DNA of 64,000 nucleotides from CAITSH01 sp025356665 (lineage in GTDB: Bacteria > Pseudomonadota > Gammaproteobacteria > Burkholderiales > SG8-39): NCBI GenBank assembly GCA_025356665.1, contig JANXRV010000099.1, positions 1-64,000 on the forward strand. The letters are read 5' to 3'. A program made the translations under genes and the position numbers. The notes under the pieces are model-generated. The model saw only the letters and a program-made list of their open reading frames with translations. It did no database searches and was not told the origin of the DNA. Positions 44,225-53,622 of the stretch are shown here, piece by piece (position 1 is the stretch's first letter; each line of letters starts with the position of its first letter).

Positions 44225-45250
44225 ATGTTGAGCTTTCTCAAGAAAAAACCCCTTCCCGAGGCCACGCCTGAGGCGGTCGCCACCACCACCGCCGCCACCA
44301 CCACAGGCGGAGGCGCAGGCGCAGAACCCGCACACTCGGGTTGGCTGGCGCGCCTCAAGGGCGGCCTGCGCCGCACCGGCAGCCAGCTCGGCGGCTTGTT
44401 CGGTCTGGGCAAGATCGACGACGCGCTTTACGACGAGCTCGAAGCCGTGCTGCTCTCCGCCGACGCCGGCGTCGAGGCGACGCAATTCCTGCTCGGGCGC
44501 ATGCGCGTGCGGGCCCGCAAAGAGGGCTTGTCCGAGGCGGCGCAACTCAAGCGGGTTCTGGCCGAAGAATTGCTCGCGCTGCTCGCACCGCTGGAGCAAA
44601 CCGCGCAACCGAGCACAACGCGCCCCTGGGTGGTGATGATGGTAGGCGTCAACGGCGCCGGCAAAACCACGTCCATCGGCAAACTCGCGCAGCATTACCA
44701 GCAGGCCGGTTACAAACTGCTGCTCGCCGCCGGAGACACCTTCCGCGCGGCCGCGCGCGAACAGCTTGCCGCCTGGGGCGAGCGCAACGGTGTCGCGGTC
44801 ATCTCACAGCAGGGCGGCGACGCCAGCGCGGTGATGTTCGACGCCATCAGCGCCGGCCGCGCGCGCGGCAGTGACATCGTGCTTGCCGACACCGCAGGCC
44901 GGCTGCCGACCCAGGTCCACCTGATGGAAGAGCTGAAAAAGGTCAAGCGTGTCATCGCCAAGGCCGAGCCGGGCGCGCCGCACGAGATCTGGCTGGTCAT
45001 CGACGGTAACACCGGCCAGAACGCCATCGCCCAGGTCAAGGCCTTCGACGAGGCGCTGGGACTCACCGGCCTGATCGTCACCAAACTCGACGGCACCGCC
45101 AAGGGCGGCGTGCTCGCGGCCATCGCGCTGACGCGCTCCAAAAACCTCAAACAGCAACCCATTCCGCTGCGCTTCATCGGCGTTGGCGAGGGTCTGGATG
45201 ACCTGCGGCCCTTCGTCGCCGCCGATTTTGTCGCCGCACTGCTCGACTGA
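44225..45250 (+). CDS. ftsY: Signal recognition particle receptor FtsY
   Basis: FtsY is the membrane-associated receptor for the signal recognition particle. The 341-residue protein has a short, Ala/Thr-rich acidic region in place of the long acidic domain, then an N domain (about 40-110). The GTPase G domain carries VGVNGAGKTTSIGKLA, LAAGDTFRAAAREQL, VLADTAGR, VTKLDGTAKGG and the closing FIGVGEGLDDLRPF. A GTG three codons upstream is possible, but the ATG is preferred. It is followed by ftsE and ftsX, the classic order. Confidence 0.97.
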   Translation: MLSFLKKKPLPEATPEAVATTTAATTTGGGAGAEPAHSGWLARLKGGLRRTGSQLGGLFGLGKIDDALYDELEAVLLSADAGVEATQFLLGRMRVRARKEGLSEAAQLKRVLAEELLALLAPLEQTAQPSTTRPWVVMMVGVNGAGKTTSIGKLAQHYQQAGYKLLLAAGDTFRAAAREQLAAWGERNGVAVISQQGGDASAVMFDAISAGRARGSDIVLADTAGRLPTQVHLMEELKKVKRVIAKAEPGAPHEIWLVIDGNTGQNAIAQVKAFDEALGLTGLIVTKLDGTAKGGVLAAIALTRSKNLKQQPIPLRFIGVGEGLDDLRPFVAADFVAALLD

Positions 45251-45261
45251 AGCGCCCCGGC

Positions 45262-46026
45262 ATGGCTGAATTCATTCGCGCATCGCCGTCACCCGCCAAG
45301 CACCCCGTGACGCAAAACGCGACGCCCGCGGTCACGTCCGCGATCACGCCGGCGATCAGCTTCCGCAATGTCAGCAAACGCTACCCCGGCGGTTACGAAG
45401 CGCTGACCTCGATCAGCTTTGACATCGCCCCGGGTGAACTGGTGTTCATTTCCGGCCACTCTGGCGCCGGAAAAAGCACGCTGCTCAAGCTGGTGCCGGC
45501 AATCGAACGCGCCTCCGCCGGCGCGGTGCTGATCAACGGCCAGAATGTCAGCGCGATGAAGCGCACCGCCATTCCCTACCTGCGGCGCAACCTCGGCCAG
45601 ATCTTCCAGGACCAGAAGCTGCTGCACGACCGGAACGCGCTGGAGAACGTGCTGCTGCCGCTGCAGTTATCGGGCAGCTCCCCAGCCGAGGCGGCGAGAC
45701 GCGCCCGCGCGGCGCTTGACAAGGTCGGGCTGCTGGCGCGCGAAAAGGCCAACCCGGTCACACTCTCGGGTGGCGAACAACAACGGCTTTGTATCGCCCG
45801 CGCCATCGTCAACCGGCCCGGCATCCTGCTCGCCGACGAGCCCACCGCCAACCTCGATGCCGACTACGCTGCCGACATCATGGCAATGTTCAAATCCTTC
45901 CACGATGTCGGCGTCACCGTGCTCATCGCCACACACGACAGCAAGCTCAGCGCACGTCACCAGGCCGGTGGCGCACGCGTGCTGCAACTTGACCACGGCA
46001 GGCTTGGGCTTGAGGCGGGCGCATGA
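45262..46026 (+). CDS. ftsE: Cell division ATP-binding protein FtsE
   Basis: FtsE is the ABC ATPase that with FtsX activates periplasmic cell-wall hydrolases at the septum. Of 254 residues, about the first 31 are an unusual Thr/Pro/Ala-rich extension before the FtsE start-like ISFRNVSKRYPGGYEAL. The core has Walker A GHSGAGKSTLLKL, LGQIFQDQKLL, signature LSGGEQQRL and Walker B LLADEPTANLD. An internal GTG could begin a normal-length protein. It is 11 bp after ftsY and overlaps ftsX by four bases. Confidence 0.93.
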   Translation: MAEFIRASPSPAKHPVTQNATPAVTSAITPAISFRNVSKRYPGGYEALTSISFDIAPGELVFISGHSGAGKSTLLKLVPAIERASAGAVLINGQNVSAMKRTAIPYLRRNLGQIFQDQKLLHDRNALENVLLPLQLSGSSPAEAARRARAALDKVGLLAREKANPVTLSGGEQQRLCIARAIVNRPGILLADEPTANLDADYAADIMAMFKSFHDVGVTVLIATHDSKLSARHQAGGARVLQLDHGRLGLEAGA

Positions 46027-46931
46027 GAGCCTGGTTTCATCAGCATGTGCAAAGCTTTCGCACCACCCGCGCGCGACTCAAGCAGTCCCCGCTGTCCTCG
46101 GCGCTTAACGTGCTGGTCATCGGCGTGGCGCTGGCGCTGCCCCTGGGTGCCTATGTGCTGCTGCTCAATATGCAGCGCGTCGCCGGCCTGCTCGCTACCG
46201 CGCCCGAAATGAGTGTGTTCATGTCCGCCAACGCCGCGGCGACCGACATCGCCCAAGTTGTCAGCGCCATCAAGGCGTCCCCGGCGGCCAAAAAACACCG
46301 CTTTGTGCCGCGCGACCAAGCCCTGGCCGAGCTGAAGAAAAACGAGGGCATGGGCGACATTCTGGGCACCCTGCAAAGCAATCCTCTTCCCGATGCCTTT
46401 GTCATCGAACTGGCCGGCAGCGATACCGCCACCGCCGAAGTCCTCAGTCGCGACCTGGCAAAACTACCCAAAGTCGCCCACGTGCAACTCGATTCGGCCT
46501 TCATCCGCCGGCTGGACGCACTGCTGGGCCTGGTGCGTATCGCCGTGTTCGTACTCACCGCCTTGCTATCAGTGGGCCTGATCGCCGTTACCTTCAACAC
46601 CATCCGGCTACAAATCCTGACCCTGCGCGACGAAATCGAGGTGTCCAAGCTGATCGGGGCCACCAATGCCTTTATCCGACGGCCGTTTTTTTACCTGGGC
46701 ATCTTGCAAGGCGGCTTGGGCGGGGTCATCGCGCTGGTCATACTGGCGCTGGCCGGCGGGCTGATGAATCTTGAAATTGCCCGGTTTGCCGCCACCTACG
46801 ACTCCAATTTCCGCCTTCAGGCCTTGGACTGGCAAGCCGCCTTGCATTTCCTGGCTTTTTCGGCCGGCCTCGGCTGGGCCGGCGCTTATTTATCAGTAAG
46901 TAAGCACTTATGGCAGATTGAACCGCGCTAA
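46023..46931 (+). CDS. ftsX: Cell division protein FtsX
   Basis: FtsX is the membrane partner of FtsE. The 302-residue protein has four helices with a periplasmic domain (about residues 55-165) between the first two. FtsX motifs include SSALNVLVIGVALALPLGAY, VHVQLDSAFIRRLDALL-type packing, and the C-terminal region EIEVSKLIGATNAFIRRPFFY. The start overlaps the ftsE stop (ATGA). It ends 21 bp before the CIRCE operator of rpoH. Confidence 0.94.
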   Translation: MRAWFHQHVQSFRTTRARLKQSPLSSALNVLVIGVALALPLGAYVLLLNMQRVAGLLATAPEMSVFMSANAAATDIAQVVSAIKASPAAKKHRFVPRDQALAELKKNEGMGDILGTLQSNPLPDAFVIELAGSDTATAEVLSRDLAKLPKVAHVQLDSAFIRRLDALLGLVRIAVFVLTALLSVGLIAVTFNTIRLQILTLRDEIEVSKLIGATNAFIRRPFFYLGILQGGLGGVIALVILALAGGLMNLEIARFAATYDSNFRLQALDWQAALHFLAFSAGLGWAGAYLSVSKHLWQIEPR

Positions 46932-46952
46932 ACAAGGGAACCAATCCGGCAA

Positions 46953-46979
46953 TTAGCACTCTATTCTCCAGAGTGCTAA
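46953..46979. promoter_or_regulatory. CIRCE operator (HrcA binding site) upstream of rpoH
   Basis: TTAGCACTC (46953-46961), nine spacer bases, then GAGTGCTAA (46971-46979): an exact match to the CIRCE consensus TTAGCACTC-N9-GAGTGCTAA, the operator of heat-shock repressor HrcA. It lies 81 bp before the rpoH start codon. This would place the heat-shock sigma factor itself under HrcA. hrcA is not in the window. Confidence 0.92.
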
Positions 46980-47060
46980 AATGAGCGTGAAGGATCACAG
47001 GGGGATTCAACGGCTCTGGCAAGTCCGGCCGTCACACCTGCACCCGAAGGAGATGCCAAA

Positions 47061-47918
<858 letters not shown>

Positions 47919-47986
47919 TTCGGCCATGTCGACACAGGTCCGCGTGCATCATGCGCACCAAGCGTGCGCCCGTGCCGGGCGCACAT

Positions 47987-48013
47987 AAAAAAGCGGCCTC
48001 GGCCGCTTTTTTT
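47987..48013. terminator. Bidirectional terminator between rpoH and a prepilin gene
   Basis: AGCGGCC (47992-47998) and GGCCGCT (48001-48007) form a stem. It is flanked by an A-tract of at least five on the left and seven T on the right, so it can serve rpoH on the plus strand and the convergent prepilin gene on the minus strand. Confidence 0.88.
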
Positions 48014-48033
48014 GTCTGCTTATCCCGGCTTAT

Positions 48034-48609
48034 TCATCCGGGAGCGCGGCAAATGAAGGGCAGGAAATTGGTCGCGATATTGGTCTTGTTCTCGCCCTTG
48101 ACGGTCATTTTCGCCGGCGGCGCGGCGTAGCCGCACACCCAGGTGACCGGCACGACGGGCGCATCCTCCACCGTGGCCGGACGCAAGCTCAGGATCTTGC
48201 CGCGGATATTGCCGTTGGCGCGGTTACCAAAAGTGATATGAACCACCCCCGCCTGCACGCTCACCGCGCTGATGAAGTTATTAACGATCTTGTCAGCCGC
48301 GGGCAGGCCCGCCTCGGTGTTGTCAGCGGGAAAAACCTGCGCGAGGGTCCAACTCATCGCCACCGGCAGCTTGGCAATGTCGGCCAGCGGCATGGCCTCG
48401 ACAATCTGGTCGCGGATCAACTTGTCCTGATAGCCGGGAATCATCATCAGCGCGAGTATGGCGATGATGCCTACCACCACCATCAATTCGATCAAGCTGA
48501 AGCCGGCATCGCAAGACCGCGCCGTGACAAGTCGAGCGCGGACAGCCTTAGTGGTGACAATTTCATCACCTTTATCGTCCTGAAACATCCGTCTGAAGCC
48601 GGTTTGCAC
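48034..48609 (-). CDS. Type IV pilin-like prepilin protein
   Basis: This 191-residue protein has the type IV prepilin signature GFSLIELMVVVGIIAILALM: the glycine before the cleaved bond, then the conserved F and E+5, followed by the hydrophobic stem. The mature part is about 155 residues with two cysteines, one near the end (FICRAPG). The leader before the glycine is about 35 residues, unusually long. Internal ATG (residue 8) and GTG codons would shorten it, so the start is uncertain. No pilus assembly genes are nearby; pilin or minor pseudopilin is possible. Confidence 0.8.
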   Translation of the reverse strand: MQTGFRRMFQDDKGDEIVTTKAVRARLVTARSCDAGFSLIELMVVVGIIAILALMMIPGYQDKLIRDQIVEAMPLADIAKLPVAMSWTLAQVFPADNTEAGLPAADKIVNNFISAVSVQAGVVHITFGNRANGNIRGKILSLRPATVEDAPVVPVTWVCGYAAPPAKMTVKGENKTNIATNFLPFICRAPG

Positions 48610-48626
48610 GTATGAAAGTTTCTAAA

Positions 48627-49127
48627 TCAAGCGGTCGCAGGCGGCGCTTTTTGCAGCGCCGACAACAACTGCTCGAGCGCCAGCGCGGCAAACGCGCGCA
48701 TGTTTTCGGCGCGCTCCTTGCGGCCTGTCTCCACCGTCACCGCCGCCTCAAGCGCACCGGCGACGGCAATGCACACATGTCCCGCCGCGTCACCATAGCG
48801 GTTGCCGGCAGGCCCGGCCGCGCCCGATTCGGCCAGCGCCCAGTCGGCACCACACCGCGCCCGTGCGGTGCCCGCAAGCAGACGTGCATAGGCTTCGGTC
48901 GAAGCGCGCAGGCCCTGCATGGCCTCGGGTGGAATCTGCAGCAACGCGATGCGCGCCTTGGCCGTATAGACCACCACACCACCGAGAAAGTAGGCCGACG
49001 CACCCGGCACCGCCAGCAAGGCCGCCGAGATCAGCCCGCCGCACGAGGCTTCGGCGACGACAAGGGTTTGTTGCCGCGCCTTGAGTTGTTCGGCGACGCG
49101 CGCGGCAAGCGGGAGCAGGGTGATCAT
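48627..49127 (-). CDS. pncC: PncC/CinA-like nicotinamide-nucleotide amidohydrolase
   Basis: This 166-residue protein is of the CinA C-terminal (PncC) type, which deamidates nicotinamide mononucleotide in NAD recycling. Family landmarks are SAALLAVPGASAYFLGGVVVYTAKA, TARARCGADWALAESGAAGP and HVCIAVAG. The usual catalytic ESCTGG segment reads EASCGG here, so the serine is displaced by one position; related sequences with ETSAGG-type motifs exist, and activity is uncertain. The ATG at 49127 is chosen; a longer ATG start at 49181 adds a hydrophobic stretch. It is divergent from a TctC gene. Confidence 0.8.
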   Translation of the reverse strand: MITLLPLAARVAEQLKARQQTLVVAEASCGGLISAALLAVPGASAYFLGGVVVYTAKARIALLQIPPEAMQGLRASTEAYARLLAGTARARCGADWALAESGAAGPAGNRYGDAAGHVCIAVAGALEAAVTVETGRKERAENMRAFAALALEQLLSALQKAPPATA

Positions 49128-49199
49128 GACCGCCAGTGTAATCATTCCGACGACAGCGCGCAGGTTCGCGACCACGGCCAACTGCGGTAAGCTTGCGGC

Positions 49200-50165
49200 A
49201 TGAATACCTTCATAGCCCTCTTCTTTAGCGCCCTCGCCTTTTGCGGCAATGCCCTGGCACAGGAGCGTTACCCGAGCAAACCGCTGCGCATCATCGTGCC
49301 CTTTGCGCCCGGTGGCTCGACCGACATCGTCGCGCGCCTGCTCGCCGAACGCCTTGCCGGGCCGCTGGGCCAGTCGGTCGTGGTGGAGAACCGGCCCGGA
49401 GCCGCCGGCAACATCGGCGCCGACGCTGTGGCCAAATCCGCGCCCGATGGCGCCACGCTGCTGATGGCCACCACCGGCGTGATGGCCATCAACAACGCCT
49501 TGTACAAGAACATGAGCTACGACGCGGCAAAGGATCTTGAGCCGGTGGTATTTGCCGCCTCCATCACTAATGTGCTGGCCGTGCCTGCGGATCTGCCGGC
49601 GAAAAATATCGCTGAGCTGATTGCGCTGGCCAGGGCGCAGCCAGACAAGCTGAGCTTCGCCTCCTCGGGTGCCGGCAGTTCAACGCATTTGTCGGGCGAA
49701 CTGTTCAAGAGCATGGCCAGCATCGAGGTACTGCACATTCCCTACAAGGGCAGCAGCCAGGCGCTGGCCGACCTGGTCGCCGGGCGCGTATCGATGATCT
49801 TTGACAACATGCCCTCGGCCCTGCCCTTTATCAAGGCCGGCCGCTTGCGCGCCCTTGGCGTGACCAGCGGCAAACGCTCGCCGGTGCTGCCCGATGTTCC
49901 AACCATCGCCGAAGCCGGTGTGCCCGGCTACGAATCACTGTCATGGAGCGGCATTGCCGTCGCCGCCGGCACGCCGCGCGACATCGTGCTGCGCCTCAAC
50001 CGCGAGATCAACACCATACTTGCCGCGCCGGACATGCGCGCCAAACTCGCCGAACTGGGCACCGACGCCATCGGCGGCACACCGGAGGCCTTTGGCGAGC
50101 ATGTGCGCGCCGAGCGCGACAAGTGGAGCCGCCTGATTCGCGAGCGCAACATCAGCGCGAACTGA
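49200..50165 (+). CDS. Bug/TctC family substrate-binding protein, third copy
   Basis: This 321-residue Bug protein has a signal peptide (cleavage near ALAQ-ERY), PFAPGGSTDIVARLLAE, PGAAGNIGADAVAKSAPDG, and the pocket region VFAASITNVLAVPADLPAKN. The aminotransferase gene starts 23 bp downstream, so the pair may be co-transcribed; that pairing suggests an amino or keto acid ligand, but this is only inference. No membrane partners are nearby. Confidence 0.9.
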   Translation: MNTFIALFFSALAFCGNALAQERYPSKPLRIIVPFAPGGSTDIVARLLAERLAGPLGQSVVVENRPGAAGNIGADAVAKSAPDGATLLMATTGVMAINNALYKNMSYDAAKDLEPVVFAASITNVLAVPADLPAKNIAELIALARAQPDKLSFASSGAGSSTHLSGELFKSMASIEVLHIPYKGSSQALADLVAGRVSMIFDNMPSALPFIKAGRLRALGVTSGKRSPVLPDVPTIAEAGVPGYESLSWSGIAVAAGTPRDIVLRLNREINTILAAPDMRAKLAELGTDAIGGTPEAFGEHVRAERDKWSRLIRERNISAN

Positions 50166-50188
50166 CAGGCCACCAGGTAAGTTCCTCC

Positions 50189-51388
50189 GTGCAATTTTCC
50201 CAGCGCGCTTCGCGCATCAAGGTTTCGCCCTCCAACGCCGCGGCGCAGCGCGCACGCGACCTCAAGGCCGCCGGCCGCGACATCATCAGCCTGGGCCAGG
50301 GCGAGCCGGATTTCCCCACGCCCGCGCACATCATCGAGGCGGCGCACCGCGCCATGCGCGACGGACAGACGCGTTACACCACGGTGGACGGCACGCCCGA
50401 ACTCAAGGCCGCCGTGGTCGAAAAATTCCGCCGCGAGAACGGCCTCATCTTCACGCCCGAGAACATCAGCGTGGGCGCCGGCGGCAAACAGGTGTTGTTC
50501 AACGCCTTCATGGCCACGCTGGATGCCGGTGACGAAGTCATCATCCCGGCGCCCTACTGGGTGTCCTACCCGGACATGGTGCTGTTCGCCGAGGGCACGC
50601 CGGTGTGCGTGGCGACGCGCCCCGCAGACGGGCTCAAGCTGCAGCCGGCCGATCTTGAGGCGGCGATCAGCGCGCGCACGCGCTGGCTGGTGCTCAACTC
50701 GCCGTGTAATCCCTCGGGCAGCGTCTACAGTGGTGACGAGTTTCGCGCGCTCGCTGCGGTGCTCGAACGCCATCCGCAGGTATCGGTGCTGGTGGACGAC
50801 ATGTACGAGCACATTCTCTACGACGGCCGGCGCTTCGAGACCTTTGCCGCGGCGGCGCCGCAGCTGGCCGATCGCACCCTCACCGTCAACGGCGTGTCCA
50901 AGACCTATGCCATGACCGGCTGGCGCATCGGTTTTGCCGGCGGCCCGGCGGCACTGATCAAGACGATGCAAAAAATGCAATCGCAAAGCACCGCCAACCC
51001 GAGTTCGGTCAGCCAGGCGGCGGCAGTCGCAGCGCTGAACGGACCGCAGCACATCGTGGCCGAGCGCTGCGCCGAGTTCGAGGCGCGTCGCAACGCCATC
51101 GCGCCGCGCCTGGCCGCCATCCGCGGCCTCGCCTGCGACAAACCGCACGGCGCGTTTTACTTTTATATTTCCTGCGCCGGTCTGATTGGCAGGCGCACCC
51201 CGACGGGCAAAACCATCGCCACCGATGCGGATCTGGTGCTCTACCTCCTTGATGATGCCGGCGTGGTGCTAATACACGGCGGCGCCTACGGCATCTCGCC
51301 CTGGTTCCGCGCTTCATTTGCCACCAGCATGGACAATCTCGAGGCCGCCTGCGGGCGTATTGAGAAGGCCATAGAAAAACTGGACTGA
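50189..51388 (+). CDS. Pyridoxal phosphate-dependent aminotransferase, aspartate aminotransferase-like
   Basis: This 399-residue fold-type I aminotransferase is of the AatA (aspartate or broad-specificity) subgroup. It has the N-terminal region IKVSPSNAAAQRARDLKAAG, IISLGQGEPDFPTP, GAGGKQVLFNAFMATL, VLNSPCNPSGSVY, the PLP lysine in VSKTYAMTGWRIGFAGG, and the C-terminal arginine near PWFRASFAT. The GTG at 50189 is the only start that fits the family; the frame is open upstream inside tctC. Just after it begins the 51390 repeat element. Confidence 0.88.
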   Translation: MQFSQRASRIKVSPSNAAAQRARDLKAAGRDIISLGQGEPDFPTPAHIIEAAHRAMRDGQTRYTTVDGTPELKAAVVEKFRRENGLIFTPENISVGAGGKQVLFNAFMATLDAGDEVIIPAPYWVSYPDMVLFAEGTPVCVATRPADGLKLQPADLEAAISARTRWLVLNSPCNPSGSVYSGDEFRALAAVLERHPQVSVLVDDMYEHILYDGRRFETFAAAAPQLADRTLTVNGVSKTYAMTGWRIGFAGGPAALIKTMQKMQSQSTANPSSVSQAAAVAALNGPQHIVAERCAEFEARRNAIAPRLAAIRGLACDKPHGAFYFYISCAGLIGRRTPTGKTIATDADLVLYLLDDAGVVLIHGGAYGISPWFRASFATSMDNLEAACGRIEKAIEKLD

Positions 51389-51389
51389 T

Positions 51390-51502
51390 GGCTGGAAACG
51401 CTTGCAGGGCGCGCTACGGCCGGTAGGCCGTAGCCGCTTGACGGGCGCCGAGAATTCTCGGCGAAATCCCCGTCGCGCCCCGACCAGAGCGGGTTTCCAG
51501 CC
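51390..51502 (+). repeat. Structured multi-hairpin repeat element, full copy
   Basis: A 10-bp outer stem (51390-51399 with 51493-51502) encloses a second stem (51407-51413 with 51474-51480). That stem in turn encloses a hairpin (51413-51421 with 51426-51434, loop GGTA) and a longer stem (51440-51445 with 51469-51474) crowned by an 18-nt perfect palindrome (51446-51463). The first 85 bp match the minus strand of 54516-54601, with substitutions that preserve base pairs. The element starts 2 bp after the aminotransferase stop. Confidence 0.85.
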
Positions 51503-51511
51503 TATGGCTAT

Positions 51512-52285
51512 TCAAACCGCGGTGTAGCCGCCGTCCACCAGCAAATCGGCACCCGAGACAAAAGCCGCGCCGTCGCTGATGAGGAATAGCGCGGCGGCGG
51601 CGATTTCATCGGCGCTGCCTATGCGCCCAAGCGGATGGCGGCCGGCCAGCGCTTCGTTGACCGCCGCTTCACTGCCGTAGCGCGCAGTCAGGCGGCTGGT
51701 CATCACCGCGCCGGGTGACAGGCTCACCGCGCGCACGCCATCGGCGGCGTGATCAACAGCGATGGAACGCGTCAGCGACAGCAGCGCCGCCTTGCTTGCG
51801 CTATAGGCCGCCTGTCCGGCCGAGGTGACGTGCCCCATCTGTGAGGCGATGTTGAGCACCACGCCGCCTCCCGCGGCGCGCATGTGCGGGATCACCGCCT
51901 GCGCCAGCAAAAAAGCACCGGTGACGTTCACGGCAAACGCCTGCTGCCAGTCGGCCAGCGGCAAATCGGCGACGCTGTTTTTCGGTGTCACGGCGGCGGC
52001 GTTGTTCACCAAAACATGAATGGCGCCGTAATGGCTGGCAATGCGCTGCACCGCAGCTCGCAGTGCGGCGGCATCGGCCATATCGCAGGCGATGACAAGC
52101 GGCAATGCGTCGCCCAGCGCGCCCTCGCAGCGCGCCTGTAGCGCGGCGGCGTCGCGCTCGAGCAGCGCGAGACGCGCGCCAGCGCGGGCAAAACACTGCG
52201 CCATGGCAAAGCCGATGTCACCGGCGGCGCCGGTGATCACCACCACACGATTGGAGAGGTCGCTGCCAATACCCATGTTTTGCAC
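51512..52285 (-). CDS. Short-chain dehydrogenase/reductase (SDR) family oxidoreductase
   Basis: This 257-residue classical SDR has the NAD(P)-binding loop VVITGAAGDIGFAMAQ near residue 17, the NNAA strand motif LVNNAAAVTPKN, the catalytic Ser-Tyr-Lys set (IASQMGHVTSAGQAAYSASKAA), and the C-terminal VSGADLLVDGGYTAV typical of the FabG-like group. The substrate is unknown. A start three residues later (MGIGSDL) is equally good. It is bracketed by the structured element at 51390-51502 and the palindromic element at 52326-52433. Confidence 0.88.
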   Translation of the reverse strand: MQNMGIGSDLSNRVVVITGAAGDIGFAMAQCFARAGARLALLERDAAALQARCEGALGDALPLVIACDMADAAALRAAVQRIASHYGAIHVLVNNAAAVTPKNSVADLPLADWQQAFAVNVTGAFLLAQAVIPHMRAAGGGVVLNIASQMGHVTSAGQAAYSASKAALLSLTRSIAVDHAADGVRAVSLSPGAVMTSRLTARYGSEAAVNEALAGRHPLGRIGSADEIAAAALFLISDGAAFVSGADLLVDGGYTAV

Positions 52286-52325
52286 TTCCGCGAATAAAAA
52301 ACGATTTTGAAATTAAAAAAATGCC

Positions 52326-52433
52326 GGTGATTGCGAGGAGCGCAGCGACGACGCAATCGCGTCGCAATCGCGTCGCATTGTCCGGCACATCGCAAGAGCG
52401 ACGCGATTGCTTCGCTACGCTCGCAATGACACC
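52326..52433. repeat. ATTGCGAG/GAAGCAATC palindromic element, copy 1
   Basis: Two inverted arms, about 52327-52365 and 52396-52432, are related by GATTGCGAG(GA)GCGCAGCGACG and its inverse, with CGATTGCTTCGC and CTCGCAATGAC at the right end. The 31-bp middle contains TTGTCCGGCACAT. The class resembles dispersed palindromic repeats known from many bacterial genomes. It lies within the 319-bp gap between the SDR gene and the fourth TctC gene; the rest of that gap holds only the TctC leader region. Confidence 0.8.
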
Positions 52434-52604
52434 ACCTTATCCCCAAAAGAGGCCTCAGTACGCTAAATCCACTCTAGGGGCGGCCCAGTACCGTGTCAAC
52501 TGCGATACTGCGGCGTACATCTGTTGAAGGACGGGCGCAAACCCCTATATCATCGAAGGCATCGTCACCCCTTCCTGTAGGGGCAACGTTTCTGGAGTTC
52601 TGCC

Positions 52605-53603
52605 ATGCCGCGTTTTCACACCAATATCACGCCTGCCCGCCTGCAAGTGCTCGCGCTCGCCGTCGCGCTTTGCCTCACCACGGCCGCAAGCTGGGCGCAG
52701 GGCTTCCCGGATAAGCCGCTGCGCGTGGTGGTGCCCTTTGCCGCAGGCGGCCCGGCCGATGTGATGACGCGCATCAACGCCACCGCACTGGCGGCGCAGC
52801 TTGGCCAGCCGGTGGTGGTCGAGAACAAACCTGGCGCCGGCGGCAACATCGCCGCCGAGTTTGTCGCACGCAGCCCGGCTGACGGCTACACCCTGCTCGT
52901 CGCCGGCCAGGCCATCCTCGCCATCAACAAACCTTTGTACGGCAAGCTCAACTACGACCCGGAGGCCGACTTTCGCTTTGTCGGCATCATGGGCAGCCTG
53001 CCCAATGTGCTGGTCACCAACCCGGACGCCATACCGGCAAAGAATATGAAGGAGTTCATCGAGTTCGCGCGCAGCAAGCCGGGCGCGGTGTCCTATGGCT
53101 CCAACGGCGTGGGCTCACTGTCGCACCTCACCGCCGAAGTGATGGCCTCCGCCGCCAAAGTGAAAATGCTGCATGTGCCCTACCAGGGCGCCAATCCGCA
53201 AATGACCGATTTACTTTCCGGACGCATCGGCTTTTCCTTCATCGCCTCCTCGACCACATTGCCGCTGATCCAAAGCGGCAAGCTGCGCGCCCTCGCGGTC
53301 AGCACCGCGACACGCCTGGCGCAACTGCCCGACGTGCCAACGCTGGTCGAAGCGGGCTTTCCCATGCTCGATGCGCCCACCTGGTTTGGCATTGTCGCGC
53401 CGGCGGCAATGCCGCCTGCAGCACTGGCCAGGCTGCGCGCCGCGTTTGCCGCCGCCATTGCCACGCCCGCCTACGCCGAAGAAATGGACAGGCGCTCGAC
53501 CATCGTGGTGAAACTGTCGGCCGAGGCCGGGGAAGCCCTGCTCGCGCGTGAGCGCAAGATCTGGTCCGACGCGGTGCGCACCACCGGCGCCACCAGCAAC
53601 TAA
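52605..53603 (+). CDS. Bug/TctC family substrate-binding protein, fourth copy
   Basis: This 332-residue Bug protein has a signal peptide (cleavage near SWAQ-GFP), PFAAGGPADVMTRI, KPGAGGNIAAEFVARSPADGY, and the region LSGRIGFSFIASSTTLPLI. GGAG lies nine bases before the ATG. The PhyH-like dioxygenase gene starts 20 bp downstream, so the two are probably co-transcribed, suggesting that the bound ligand or its product is hydroxylated. This is inference. Confidence 0.9.
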   Translation: MPRFHTNITPARLQVLALAVALCLTTAASWAQGFPDKPLRVVVPFAAGGPADVMTRINATALAAQLGQPVVVENKPGAGGNIAAEFVARSPADGYTLLVAGQAILAINKPLYGKLNYDPEADFRFVGIMGSLPNVLVTNPDAIPAKNMKEFIEFARSKPGAVSYGSNGVGSLSHLTAEVMASAAKVKMLHVPYQGANPQMTDLLSGRIGFSFIASSTTLPLIQSGKLRALAVSTATRLAQLPDVPTLVEAGFPMLDAPTWFGIVAPAAMPPAALARLRAAFAAAIATPAYAEEMDRRSTIVVKLSAEAGEALLARERKIWSDAVRTTGATSN

Positions 53604-53622
53604 AACGTTCAGGACGGCCGCC

